Below are positions 1 through 12,685 of a DNA stretch of 46,297 nt, one piece after another (within the stretch, counting starts at the first letter, position 1; each line of letters opens with the position of its first letter). The notes below the pieces were generated by a model that was given only the letters and a program-made list of their open reading frames with translations, was not told where the DNA came from and did no database searches. Source of the DNA: Chlorokybus atmophyticus. Lineage: Eukaryota > Streptophyta > Chlorokybophyceae > Chlorokybales > Chlorokybaceae. A program made the position numbers and the translations under genes. The stretch is from contig RHPI01003116.1 of NCBI GenBank assembly GCA_009103225.1, positions 172,854 through 219,150 on the forward strand. The letters run 5' to 3'.

Positions 1-958
1 GGGGGATGGATGAGGGTGTGGGTTTGTAGAGGAATTTACTCGAGTGTGGTATGATGTATGCGATCTTTATGTTTTTTGCTAACTACTATTGCGAGTGAGT
101 GGAATGTGCACACCATGCGGTGCGCGCACGTGTGCGTGCGTGCGTACATAAGGACTGCAGTAGCGCAAGTGCAAGCCGGCGGCGAGTATCATGAGACCAA
201 GTGGATATCAATTAACTGTACAACCATACGACGATGCCTATTGTATCGTGTTGGCAACAACCACGACACTTCAGGAAAATGTGAAACTTAACATGTACAA
301 CCTGACTAACCATTCGCATTTACTTGCCTAAAGTTTTCTGTGAGTTTGCAAGCGAGATAAAGAGTGGCGGTTGCCCACACAGCAACTTGCTCAGGCTCTG
401 TGGCTGCAATTCAATATCTCAGATGGGGATTTTAGGGACAGGGTGCAAGCAACAGATTCGCCCAATCATGGAAATGTTGTGTTCAATCTGTTTGGTTGAA
501 AGCTTTGACCCGCTCGTGTGCACTGTCAGTGACTTTGCGAATGTGAATGTAAGCACGCACAATACCAATCATCATTGTACTTGATGTTGCCCTTTGTTAG
601 ACAATCAGAACCCTCTAGGTGCCATGCACATGGTGGTGTGGTGCAGAGGGTGGAGGGTGCCCACCTGCACAAGTGTAGGAGACAGCGGGCGCATGTGCAT
701 GTGTGCGTTTGCGTTATACAAGTGACTATGAGTATACAACAACGAAGTTCAAGAAGTACATAACACATCATCGTATACAGTCCAAGACAAACACCAAGTC
801 AACCTCTTATACACACACACATACCTGCGCAACCCTACCACTGCATCCCCTTCCACACTCCCCCCTCCCCATACTGCCAGTGCCAATCTCACAACTCTCA
901 CAATTCTCCCACTCCCACTCCCACTTTCCCCACCAACCCAACCTCCCCTCCCCTCCCC
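1..958. other. Intergenic, no gene recognised
   Basis: I see no convincing coding exon here. Open frames on both strands are short and read through CA/TG-rich or C-rich low-complexity DNA. The right part (about 810-955) is a C-rich stretch just downstream of the stop codon of the minus-strand glycosyltransferase-like gene and probably contains its 3' UTR. Confidence 0.5.
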
Positions 959-2671
959 TCACGCGTACGCCCCCAGCTGCCTGTACACCCACTGCTTGAT
1001 GGCGACCGCCCCCGCCCGCACCTCCTGGTCGGCGCGTTTCGGGCGGAGGGGGCACGCGCGGGAACGGGAGGTGTAGCGCTGGGTGTTGTACACCTGGACG
1101 GGGAGAGCAGTGCGAAAGGTTGAGTGATGAGGTTAGGTTAGGTCGTGCGAGTAAGTGCGTGCCTGCGCGCGTGCATGTGCACCCACGTGTGTCTGTATAT
1201 TCAGATACACATACATGCACACACGTGCACACTCACTATGCATGCACACATCCTCTCTCAAAAAGTTCTGCGCATGTGCTATCACGGACATGTGCACATG
1301 CACACGCACACGCTTGTGACAGACACACACACCCCTCACCTGCACGCTCCCGACGACGAACGTGCTCTTATGCCCATATACCCGTCCGATCCACCCCTCC
1401 GCTTCCGCCCCGTTCCTCAATCCCATAGGGTACATCCCCCCTCCGAACACCTCCGAATGCGTGGTGACGTGCACCAGGGGGTGGGATGTGACGGAGGGGG
1501 AGCGGAGGTCGAGGGGGGAGGAGACGCCGAAGGAGGGGCGGAGGGGGTTGGAGAGGAGGGAAGCGAGGAGGAGCTGGGGGAGGGATACAATGAGTGAATG
1601 TGTGTGTGTGTGTGTGCGTGAGTGTATTGTCGCAGAACGACTTCAAAAATTGACACCTTGACACACGCACACATACGCGCCCACGCGCACGCGCACACGC
1701 ACGCACGCACATGCGTAACCCTACACGCACACAACATCAACTGCTTCCCTGCTGACTTCAGACTCCACTCAACACTTCTCACACCTCAACTCACACCACC
1801 CACACCACCCACACACGACACGTCTCCCCACCCCTCTCACCTGCGTCCACACCTTCCCCGGTCCCGCCGGATAGAACTCCGTATCATCGTGCGCGGCCAT
1901 GAAGTACTCCGCTCCTTCCTCCCTCGCGATGTCGAACAACCTGTTCCACACGTACGTCGTACTCCCGCTCTTCGCCATCTGATACATCCTTACACCGATG
2001 TTGGGTGTGTCATCTCCCCCCAACATGGCCGATATCCGCTTGGAGAGGCGGTCTCGTTTGTGTGGATCGCCGTAGACGGCGTCGCCGATATCCACCCCAA
2101 CGTAGATGAGAATGGTATCAGTGTTGGTGTTGGTGTTCTCTAAGCAGGCTAATAGCGAGGGGAGGAGGACGTTTAGTAGTGGCAATGCGTCTGGGGAGAC
2201 TATCTGGGTGTTGGCGGTTGTGCTCGGCACGCCGATGGCGATGGTGGTGGTTGTGGGTGATGTTGTGAGCGATGTTGAGGTGGGAAGGGAGAAGAGAAGG
2301 GTGGGGAGAGTTGAGGGAGGGGCCGAGGCGGGCTGCATGAAGGAATACATTGTGAGTGTGTGTGTGCGCGTGTGGAAGTGGAGATGCATGTATGTTGGGT
2401 GTAGTGTGGGTATGTTGTGTCGGGTTTTGCGTACCTCGAGGAGGGCGATGTCGCATTCGTAGCGGGTATCAGAGGCTGTTGAAGACTTTTTGCTCCATTT
2501 AGCTTTATCTGAAGAGGTGAAAATAGCCCAATATAAAGAATGTTGAGCAGCATGTGTCGTTGTACAAGAAGTTGTTGGGCACAAACAGTTCATCAAGCTC
2601 ATCAAGAGTCACATACCTGATTGGCCAAATACAGATGCACCTGTTGCTTGCCTCTCATCCTCCTCACCCAT
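959..2671 (-). CDS. GT-A-like glycosyltransferase family protein
   Basis: Five minus-strand exons join in phase: 2617-2671, 2435-2508, 1841-2332, 1340-1573 and 959-1093, all with GT-AG borders, giving 329 aa. The large exon starts with a beta-strand typical of nucleotide-sugar transferases (TIAIGVPSTT), then TILIYVGVD, a SGSTTYVWNRLFDIA segment and an acidic HDDTEF motif that would suit a metal/sugar-nucleotide site. The next exon holds VFGGGMYP and EGWIGRVYG, which resemble the C-terminal part of an uncharacterised algal GT-A-like family I remember but cannot check. The stop is TGA at 959-961. The start chosen is the ATG at 2669-2671 directly after an AG, so the exon could instead be internal and continue from the membrane-anchored block upstream. 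No signal peptide is seen in this model. Donor sugar and acceptor are unknown. Confidence 0.65.
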
Positions 2672-2799
2672 CTGTACACAGCGACACAACACAACAGTTC
2701 AACAACCCAACATCTGTTGTCAGCACTCAATTCAGCACCCCAGGCAAGGGTTGCGACTACTGTGTTGCCACATAACGAACACAACAACCCAAACCTCGA

Positions 2800-4800
2800 A
2801 CAAGAAGTTCGCAGCGGGCCGAATGGGTATCGCCTCGTCCTCTGCAACATCAGTCTCCTCTGCCACTCCCCCGCAAGAAAGCAGCTGCCTTTCCAGCAAC
2901 TGCAGCGCAGATACAATCACATACACGACATAAACACCTTGAAAGCAAGACACCACAACCACCACCACCACCACAACAACAACCAGTTCTCACCTTCAAG
3001 CCAGCTCGACTCGTTGTCGAGTACCCTCGCACGCCATCGATCACCACCCCGCTCTGCCCCAACGCAACAACAACAACAACATCAACCTTCCACCCACCCA
3101 CCACCACAACCCTTCTCCCAACCCAAGCCACCATCCCTCCCCCACCACACAACTCCCATCACACCTGCGATCGTAGTACGAGCGTCCCGTCCAGCTGCAG
3201 CGCCTTGACGGCGTTGTCGACCCATCCGGCGAGGTGGGTGCCGGGACGGAGGTGGAGGGCGTGGGAGTGGGAGTGGAGGGAGTGGAGGAGGAGGGAGGCG
3301 GACTCCTGGGGTGAGGGGGATGTTGATGTAAGTGGTATATATCACATGATATATGCACATGCACACACACGGGTCCAGACACAGAGCGCGCGCGTGCGCA
3401 TGCGCATGCGTGTGCGTGTGTGCACCTGCTGCTGTTGCTGAACAGGTTGTGAGCATTTGGTGGCTGACGGATACTGGGTTGTTGCCCACAGCACAGCTGC
3501 AAACACAATGGACACCTTTGTCCTCAGCTCTCTCGATAAGTACATTAACTTGACACATGCAGGTCAGCGGTATTACATGTACACTTTCTCTCTCTCTCCC
3601 TCTCACCTGTGTCTATCGGCATCAGCTCCACCCCTCGCCAAAGAGATATTTCCGACGCATCTGCCGCAGATATCTCCCCCACCTGTATCGACAAAATCAG
3701 GGAAGTCAAACATGGATCGCGCCCGTGTGCGTGTGCGTGTATGTGTGCGCGCGTGTGTATGTGTCTGTATGAATTTGCATGCGTGCGTGCGAGCGTGCGC
3801 GCGTGTGTGCGCGCGCTTGAGCTTCTTTCGCACACATGTGCTATGCACTATAATTATGTGATATGTATTCAGCAAACATCTGCTTGAGCCACAGTACAAT
3901 GAGCCTTGCCTGGTACAGCCGGATCTGAAGCTCGGGATGCCAGTAATGAACGCTTCCCACAAGCTGCCTCACCTCCACCATCTGCACAAACACCAAGACA
4001 CATAAACAACATGTAACGAAACATAACAATCTACAAGCCATCCAACACTGTTCAACACTCACTAGCGAGGATGAAGCGGTGGATATCAGCAGAGGCATCT
4101 CCCTCTCATAAACCCGCGGGACGGGCCGGTCATCGCTATAGAAAGACTCAAACTCCGAGTCTGATACACTGCTGGCCTGCATTGGATACAACGATACACA
4201 GGTATCATAACACATGCCATAGGACTTTGTCCCAACCCCACTACAACAAGCCACTATCTTACATTGGCTGATGATTCCTTCTCATGCGTGTTTGAGGCAA
4301 TGAGAAGCGTCCGACCAGATGCGATGTTGTCGCCATCGCTGTCATCCAGGAGGAGAGGGATGTCATTGTTGATGATACTTTTGTCGTTGATGTTCTTGAG
4401 GAGGTAGGAGACATCGCCGCTGCTCAAGGAGGAGGTGGAGGTGGAGACGGAGAGGACCCAGTTGACGTTGACGAGGAAGAGCAGGAGGTTCACCACCAAG
4501 AGGCCGCCAACCGTCGCACGGACCATCCTGCTCACGCTACGCCGCATCAGGAGGAGGACTATGACGACAGCGACGAGGAGGAGGAGGAGGAGGAGGGCGG
4601 CGGTGGCGACCAGGCCATATACATGCGACAGACAGCTAACCCCCACGTGTATGATGATACACCCTGGGATAAACCTGTGCAAACAGCGATGGCGGCGAGC
4701 TCTGGGACGACGCCCTCAACAACGCCGCCGCCTCTGCCGTCGCCGCCGCCAACGGGCGCTGCTTGCACAGTGTCCATCTTTTGGATGGTGTCACGTGACT
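2800..4800 (-). CDS. Membrane-anchored glycosyltransferase-like block, exons unresolved
   Basis: The minus strand shows coding-like exons that I could not join into one model. Around 4420-4650 a frame encodes a Leu/Val-rich transmembrane run (ALLLLLLLVAVVIVLLL), a basic patch, and a second hydrophobic run, followed by an Asp/Ser-rich stem. An exon ending at 3910 carries GSVHYWHPELQIRLYQ and would splice through a GC donor to about 3700-3610 (SEISLWRGVELMPID). That order resembles the start of a nucleotide-sugar transferase-like domain. About 3318-3170 encodes THLAGWVDNAVKALQLDGT, and about 3040-2995 encodes RVLDNESSWLEG. It may be a separate type II membrane glycosyltransferase or the 5' half of the gene ending at 959. 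A possible start is the ATG near 4780 (MDTVQAAPVGGG). Confidence 0.4.
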
Positions 4801-4929
4801 TGCGCACAAGCTTGCCTGCTGCTTGTGCGCTGTCGCACAACGGACTTGTGCGCCACGACCAAAGAAAAAGTGACATGGCATGAAGCAAAAACTTTCCTTG
4901 TGTTACAGGGGCTTTAGCTGTTTGTGTGT

Positions 4930-5936
4930 GCCACCTCAGGTGTGTTGTCGCCAAGGGTTGTATTGTTGATATACGCATGCTATACGGCTGTATCAGTGGT
5001 TCCTGAGTATTGTTGGTAGGTGCTCAAGCGGCGTTGGAGAGATCTCATAACCTGCTGTGATAATATTTCCATAGTAGCCTCTTCCAAAGCCCATCCCATT
5101 GACTTGACATCAGTATCCCCGTATTGAACTAACAGAATTTCATCGTTGGGGGCGGTTTCACTCTTAAGGTACTATCTCAAGCTAGCTGATCATCGGTTGA
5201 TGTATGTCCCAAAGCTCTGTCTGCAAGGGCATCCTTGCAAGCAACAACAAAGACACTCACCAGAATACGCATGGCACATGTTCTTTTCCAATGCTATTAT
5301 TACTATTTCTGCCTCGCTTCACTTTGCAATATTCACGAACAGATTATTTATGCACAATTCTTTCACAAATGGTTAACCAATATTTACCCCCATTCATGAT
5401 TTGATCTGTGAGGCTGATGCATATACTGCAGACATGCACCAGTCTTGCCAGCAGATGCTTGGAGTTGTTACTACATATGTATACCAAAGAGAGTTCTGGT
5501 TGTATCTGCTACATTTTACATTATTTGTACCAGAGTTTCATCATTCAATATAAGCACAATGATGCAGATATCTGTTCGCTTGTTTGCGCGTATACACATG
5601 TCTGTATGTGCGCGTGTGCGTGCGTCCTCATGCACACACATACACAGCACGCGCACACACACTTACACACACACGTGCACGCCGCCACGCACGCATGCAC
5701 GCACGCATACAAACTATTGACGCGCATACAGAGTGAGTGCAAGTATTTGTCCATGTGAGTGCCGAGCCACAATCAACATGTAGAGCAACGCCAATCCACG
5801 TGCATGCATTCTATACGCCTTGGCCCTTGCAACCACCCCGCCCACACCCACACCCACACCCACCTTGCCCCACCTACCCACGCCATTCCTCTCACCCCTC
5901 CCCACAGGCTCCCCACACAGAAGAACTCCTCCTCCC
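4930..5936. other. Intergenic with CA/TG tract
   Basis: No coding exon is recognised. Positions about 5590-5710 form an alternating purine-pyrimidine CA/TG/GC tract. About 5820-5935 is a C-rich CCACACC-type repeat directly in front of the HAD gene. Confidence 0.45.
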
Positions 5937-7372
5937 ATGCCTTCCCCCAACAACCCAAGCACCCACACCCACACCCACACCTCCCTCTCGCTCTCCGACA
6001 AGTACCACCTGGACGCCGTCGCCCGCCTCGGTTTCGCTGACCGCAGACCCGACGACCACCACCATGTGGAGAATGAGGGAAGGGAGTACGTGCCGGATGG
6101 GGACGTGACGGGGAGGTGGAAGGTGAGGATGTGGGAATGTGGGGGTGGGTGGGTGGGTGGGTGGGGGTGGGGTTGTGGGGGTGTGCTTGGTCACTGGTGA
6201 TAGTCAGCTAGTTCAGTGGTTCGTGTGCTTTGAACCCGAAAGTGACGCCCTTGTCTGTGTTCTGCGTGTGTTTATCTGTTTTTGCAGGCAGTCTTCTTCG
6301 ACTTTGATGTGAGCATGAGGAGAGAAAGGGACACACACACACACACACATATTGCATGCGTCCCTCCATATTCTCACCCGCAGGGCACCATCGCGGACAC
6401 CAACGGCGTGAAGGACGACGCCTTTGCGAAGATATTCGAGGCGTGCGACAGCGACGTGTTGCGGCAGATCATGGACTACCATCGGGCCAACGGAGGCGTG
6501 TCGCGGATCGCCAAGTTCAGGTGGGAGTTAAAGTGTCACCATGTTGGGTTGCTTGGTTGTTGGGTGTGATTTGTGGGTGAGTGATCGACTGGTGTGGGCA
6601 GGCACATCTATGAGCACATATTGCACAAGGAGCTGCCTGACAGCGAACTGGATGATCTGGCGGCAAGGTTTGTGATGCTGGATGAACTTATACATACAGT
6701 GTGTGTTTATGTTAATCTGCATGATGTGCGTGTGCGTGCGTGCAAGTGCACGGGTGCATGCCTGTGCACGCTGTGTGTGCGCGTGCGCAAGCGTGTGTGT
6801 GCACATGCGTATGCACGCGTGTATGGGTGAATGTTTCCATACGCGCGAGTGTGCGTGCACTTGTGTATGTGCTGATGTGTTTCAGTATGCGTGCGTGCGC
6901 GTGTGTGTTTGTGTGTAAATCCTTGTTTGTTAACTCCTACCTTCACACCACCCAGGTTCACTGCTTTGGTTGAGGACCGTTGCATCGCGGCGGGCAACAT
7001 ACCGGGTGCAATGGAGACCATACGCGCCCTCTACGAAGCCAAGGCACGACACTCTAACTCTACTACTACTTTACCAACGTACACACATGCACACGCACAT
7101 TTATATCCACCACATACACACATTTGTGTCATGATGTCCACAGGTACCCATGTTTGTTGTCAGCGGGACGCCTGAGGACGAGCTCAAGCGCATCGTCCAC
7201 GCAAGGGACTTAGACAAGTAAGTGCGGACATGTATGGCAGTCGTAACAACCTGCACACCGCGTGGTGTTTGATGTAAGGACTGAATCCTCACTATCACCG
7301 ATGTAGGCTTACAATGTACTTTCTGTGGTGATGAGTAACTCAATAACAACAAGCTTCACACACTCACACACG

Positions 7373-7404
<32 letters not shown>

Positions 7405-7672
7405 CCCCTCTCCCCCCAGGTTCTTCCTCTCCGTCCGCGGTTCCCCTCCCCCCAAGCCCCTCCTCGTCTCGGACCTCCTTGACCTCCACTCCCTCTCCCT
7501 CGACGCCCGGGCGCGCTGCCTGCTCGTCGGGGACGGGAGTCTCGACCAGGAGGCCGCCAGGGTGAACGGGGTCAAGTTCCTGGGAGTGGTTGGGAAAGGA
7601 GTGAATGGGTTTGGGGATGGGGTGGCGTGCTGTTATGGGGAGGTGGACTTGCATTGTGCGCCGAGGGAGTGA
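5937..7672 (+). CDS. HAD-superfamily phosphatase (phosphoglycolate phosphatase-like)
   Basis: Exons 6288-6308, 6384-6520, 6602-6667, 6956-7043, 7144-7217 and 7420-7672 join in phase to 212 residues ending in TGA at 7670-7672. All four HAD motifs are present: motif I FFDFDGTIADT (nucleophile and acid/base Asp), motif II FVVSGT, motif III Lys in PPPKPLL, and motif IV VGDGSLDQEAA. A helical cap lies between motifs I and II, as in phosphoglycolate phosphatase/beta-phosphoglucomutase-like enzymes. The exon before motif I probably ends at 6122 (GRWK, phase 0). An in-frame ATG at 5937 would give 274 aa, but its Thr-His-rich start reads a CACACC repeat, so the true start is uncertain. Motif I is split by an intron after a 21-nt exon, and the intron at 7044 has a GC donor. 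The substrate is not predictable. Confidence 0.85.
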
Positions 7673-8878
7673 GAGGGGGGGAGGATCCGCACGTGTGAAG
7701 TGCGCTGTGACAACCCGAGAATTGCGCATCCGTCTAGTCATGCATGCATGCGCATGTGCGCGTGCGTGGCTGGCGTGTGTAGTAGTCTGTGGATCTGTGT
7801 GCGAGTTGCATGTGAGTGAGATTGGTGTTTGCCGGAGGGCGTTTGGTTTTTGCAATGCGCACAGCTCCGAGCCAGCTGTTGTTGTCCTCCACTGCAAACG
7901 CACTATAAAGCTGAGGGCGCACAATAGGTGCATGCATGCAGTCATCTATGTATGCACAAAAAGCAATCCACAGAGGTAAGCCAAGCAGACCAAAGCACTA
8001 GTTGTTACCTCGGAACAAGCCAACAGCAAGCAAGCAAAGACAACAAGCAAAGGGCTGGCCCCTAACGATTTCAAACTCAAACAAAAGTTTCAACACCCAC
8101 GCAAACAACTATAGAAACTTGAGGTACGGTACAGGCAGGGCAGGAGGGCACTGGCAGCAACCACAGCTTGCATAGCAGCCCACCTGAAATTAAAAGCGCC
8201 ACGTGTTAGCAGCTGCCAGGAGTGGGCAGTGCTAATCGTGGCGGCCCCGCACTTTGGGTCCGAAATCGCCAGCTTGCTACTGTCACAACACACAACGGCT
8301 GCAGGCTGCGAAGTGAGCAACGGACGCTTCTGGCAAGTGCCATGTACAATGCATTGGCGCATGGCAAGTGAGTGCAGAGCATGCAGGGGACTACGCAGAT
8401 GAAGGGACCAACGGCAAGCGATGCAAGAAGAGCAAGCAGCTTAGCTGGATCATAGAAGAGCAAAATTAGCAACCATGGGACTCATGCTCCCCGCAATAGC
8501 CGAACCTTAGCTGTATCATGTGGTATAGGTACTTGGCGGAGACTCTGCACAGTCCTCCAGCTATGTGTATAGCAGATGCAGCTGGAAATCTCGTGCATGA
8601 AAGGTCATACACCACAGTGCTGTCATGCACACGCGTACCACATGTGTCATGCACACACGTGGTACGCATGTGCTTGACACACCCGTACCACACGCGCGCG
8701 CGCGCGCATACGCACACATGTGGTAGGCGACGCCACTCTGTGCGGGTACTTGACTGTAGCTACTTGTGCTCGGCAGCAAACAAGAACATACGTGTCTATG
8801 ACACGCATTTAGAAACTGAAATCGTTGCCAGATGTTTGCAATTATTGTAGATAACTCGTTGCTACGCACATAGCAACG
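7673..8878. other. Spacer between convergent genes
   Basis: This 1.2-kb stretch separates the ends of the convergent HAD and SPP genes. No exon is recognised. A palindrome-rich segment lies at about 8630-8730. Confidence 0.5.
8632..8667. repeat. Imperfect inverted repeat
   Basis: The arms CGTACCACATGTG and CACACGTGGTACG flank a short spacer and can pair with one mismatch region. A related CGTACCAC unit and a (GC)n run follow within 60 bp. It sits downstream of two convergent genes. Function is unknown. Confidence 0.5.
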
Positions 8879-11827
8879 CTATTCTGTCTTTTTGGACTCA
8901 GCTTCTGAGTCGCTTCTTGCTTTGGACTTATCATCATCGCCTGATGACTCATCAAACTCCAGCAACTATGCAGAGCGGTTGATTAGAACTCCGACCAGTT
9001 TTCAAGTGCACAGCAAAAGTGTTCAAGAAGTTGACGCGTATCGTCAAAGACCAATTGCACGAGAGCTTACCTGTTTCAACTCTCCGTTCTTCAGACAGTG
9101 CACGGTGACAAACCCGATAACCCCCGGGACAATGTACAAAAGCGCGGGTTGCGCAGCCTGTAACAACAGTAACAACAAACCACCCATCAATTCAACCATT
9201 GCTAACTTTACTAACAAAGACTGTCCTGTTGACCAAAAGTACAATGCCCGATGGTGTCAGCTCTCCTTACTGTACGGTTAAAAGCTGTGCTTGCATACAG
9301 TTACACATAACTCGAATGCTTACCTGGAAGATGTTCATCACCGCGATGGTCGTGCCAAGCCCCGCAGCGTAGCCAGCGAATGCAGAGTAGAAGTAATGTC
9401 GCCTGCCCTTGCTGGCAATATCATACCTCAACACCAACGCAACGAAAATGCCTGCATATAACACAGGTATAACACGAGTTGAAAAAGGTAGCTTGAATCA
9501 CACAGCAAGCACAGTTTAGGCTGATATCTGGAACCAACTTCCGTTTATGTCCCAACCGAAGGCGAGGTGATCAAACCGGTGCAAAGCAGCAGAGTGGATG
9601 CACGACACGGACTACACAATCACGCACATGCACGCGTGTGCATGCTCATGTATCCATGGATGAACAAGAATTGCATTAGTGAGAAGATACCTGGTATGAC
9701 AATATCGCCCAGGCCCAGCATGGAGAACGGTCGCGTGGCATCCGCGCTGACGGTCGGGAACAGGAGCTTGATCGGTGCGTCGAAGGACTTGGCCACGGAC
9801 ACCATCACGGGCGTGCAGAACACCCAGAAGACATCATACACGAACAGCCCGCACAGCAGGATGCACCCGATCTTGAAGCTCCCTAGCGAAAGAAACTCAA
9901 TGCCCTGAACGCAATGCGCCATGTTGGTTTGCACGCATAATGTTGAGCAAGTCATCCCTTGCGAAAGCACGTGCATGTGAGTGCGTGCTCGTATATGTGT
10001 GCGTGTGCGTAGTTGTGTGCACATGTGTGGTACCTGTATTGAGAATGCGAGGCCGAGTGTGTTGTTGGCGAGCCAGTGCTTGGCTTGGTAGTACCACAAG
10101 CAGAACATCAAGCTGAGAGCGCCCGCTATCGCCTGAGGGCCTGTCAGCTCTATCTCTAGTGGTTCTGCAGAACAATGTGTGACGCATAAATAAACATGTG
10201 ACACGTAATGAGGTACATCTGCACAACAGGCGAGGTAGACAAGCATTGCCAACTAAATGCTTCCTGAGTTGGCAAGCAAGTGTGGACGGTGCACATCGGT
10301 TCATACAATGGGGTATACAATGGAATAACAACAGTTGCTCACCCATACTACAGCACAAGTAACTCTTTTACACAAGGAGTTATGCTCACACAAGCAAAAA
10401 GATTTACCTTTGCTCACGTAAGGTAATTGGAGTCGCCATGGCCCCAGCACACGGTTTCTCAGGGAGGCAGGCATTGCGGGAGCTAATAGAGGACTTAGCG
10501 TGGCCCTGAGTGAGCAGTTACACATCGTTGGTGCACATGAAAAGAACACAAGAAAAAGATGCCAAGCCATTCGTGTCAAAGACATACACACAAACCTGAA
10601 CTTACGTCAGAGCTAAGATGCCAAGGAAGACAAAGTAGGCGGTAAGGACGGCGTTGACCAGCTCCTTGGGCACAAACTTGAAGAGCAGGAACAGCGAGAA
10701 CAGCACGGCGCTTCCAATGAACGGGAAACGCATCGCGTCGTGTTGGGACATCGTTTCCTGCAAACAAGCACCGTACAGGTTGCTTGTCAAGTGCAACCAA
10801 TTGTGTGCATTCTTAACCGTTTTGGGGTCACAGAATGCGGGTACACTGCACATGATGTGACCATCCTGCAGTAATGTGCTTTTATACAGCAGTTGCTTCA
10901 TGCAATTGGCTGAAATGTCAACCAGCTAGAGACGATACTATCCAGATACCATGCAATACTATGCCGAGACATTGTGGCTTGACATGAAGTGCACAGGATC
11001 AGAATAGCACATGCGCCTGCTTGCTCAAAACTTACTTACAAAAATCCTGTAACTTGGCCACGTGTACTAGTGTAGCCATGTGTGCTTACATGTGCATAAC
11101 ATGTGTTATGTCTGTCTGCATGCATCCCAACTGGGAAAACACACCCTGCAAGGTACTAACAGACGCTGCAAGATTGCCATTTCCAACATGTGCATACCGT
11201 TGGCGCTGTCAACTTGACGGATCTGTGCGCGCCAATGTAGACGGTCAGGCAGGCGGTGACCACAATGTTGATGTTGCTGTTGACCGGAACCACGAGCGGT
11301 GCTGCTGCCACAACTGTTGCAACACCCAACAGTTAACCTTACAGTTCCTGCATCTGAAGCCTATGCTGACTGAATTTCTACCATTGCTGTGTATTTTTTC
11401 AAATAGAGCTGACTTTGAACTGATCATTTGCACGCATTGCCAAACAGCAGTGAAAAACTATGCCATGTGCACAGCGACATAGTGCCCAACCAATCCAAGC
11501 AATTCAAAACAACCTTTTTTCGTGTGTCAAACAATTGAAGCCAAGAATTACAAAGCGCATTGCCCTGTGTTACAACCAATGTGACGCCAAACGTGCTTGC
11601 TGTCAATGTGTATGCCGTCGGACAGCCTAACCACCACTAAGTAAGGTAAGAAGATGAATAGGCAACTGTGCTTAGTAGATGTACATTGACGCAGTGAATG
11701 GTGTCCTAATGTAATGGGATGCAATGAAGACAGAAATTAGGTTTGCCAATGCACTAAAACCGCGCTTGCTGCTTGGGTACAACTCACCCGCTAGCAGCAG
11801 CTGCTCCCAAGCCATGGGGTAAACCAT
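8879..11827 (-). CDS. SPP: Signal peptide peptidase (presenilin-type intramembrane aspartyl protease)
   Basis: Nine minus-strand exons (11788-11827, 11198-11313, 10606-10757, 10408-10505, 10034-10164, 9691-9904, 9324-9451, 9071-9157, 8879-8965) join with perfect phase into 350 aa. SPP cleaves leftover signal peptides within the ER membrane. The catalytic signatures are all present: YD in VYDVFWVF, GLGD in MLGLGDIVIPG and the PAL motif in QPALLYIVP. Other diagnostic stretches are MRFPFIGSAVLFSLFLLFKF and SVAKSFDAPIKLLFPT, which look like plant and algal SPPs. The C-terminus is acidic, then Lys-rich, and ends KKTE, a KKxx dilysine ER-retrieval signal. The start is the ATG at 11825-11827; a second ATG four codons on (11815) is equally possible. 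It is divergent from the UBX gene, which also acts in protein quality control. Confidence 0.96.
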
Positions 11828-12685
11828 GGCTGTTAAGAGCTTGTAACTCCGCTCCGCTCGCACGCCCAAATCAGGACATTAACACCAAGCGCACCAGATT
11901 GCCACTGATGTGACCTCAACTCCGCCAAGACCGGCGCCTTCCTCGCCGCCGCCGCCGCCGTCGCCGCTGCCGCCGCCAAACACGGTTAGTGCGCAAGCCA
12001 CAGCGCCGCCGGAGACGGTTAGTTGCCAAATGGCAGCGTGGCTCAACCAGCAGTTGTTAACCAGGCATGCTAACTGAGGCGGTGCCAACGTGGTCAGTGG
12101 CGTGGGCGGCGACGTCGGCGGTGGCGACGGTGACGTTGTCCCCCTGCGCAGCTGGCAGGTGAGCTGCTGTTGCGTGCAGTGTTTGACTGTAACCGCGATG
12201 ATTGTTACGGCGTATCAAGCATGCAACCGAGTAGAGCTCCGGTGCTTGGCTTTGTCCTTTGCTGCTGGCTTGGCTTAGCTTTCGCACTTGCGCCAAGGTT
12301 GCAGCATGCTGCGACTTGTGTTGAAGCGTCAGTCTTCTGGTTACACATTTTCAGTGTGCAAATAGCATGTGTACGCGTAGCATGAGTTGCTGCTGCGGAC
12401 GTGAGCGTGGGTTTAGTCTCTGGCAACAGCATGCTGCTCTGTGTGGCTCCGCGCTTTGTTGTGCCTGTGTTTGCAAAGCTCAGCGCTAATTACGTGTGCG
12501 TGCGTGCGTGCGTGCGTGTGGGCATGCTTAGTAATGTTTATTGGCATGCAGCAAACCTGCGCGTGCAGGTTTCATGTGCCATGCGCTTGCCAGGACTAAA
12601 CTTGGTTATTGTTGTCGCAGTATCTATACGTCAAAGACAAAGGTTGCTAGCTTGTTGATTGGTGGCGGTGTCCGGTCAAGGAGGT
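11828..12685. promoter_or_regulatory. Shared upstream region of divergent SPP and UBX genes
   Basis: This 858-bp GC-rich stretch separates two divergent start codons, so it should hold both promoters. It contains a GCC/GCG-rich segment at about 11935-12000 and a TGCG microsatellite at about 12497-12520. I see no TATA box that I would defend. Confidence 0.45.

Noticed and set aside
807-1740. Long open frames on both strands rich in His, Thr, Cys and Val
   Set aside because: They translate CA/TG microsatellite and C-rich tracts. Only the glycosyltransferase exons at 959-1093 and 1340-1573 show protein-like composition and splice borders.
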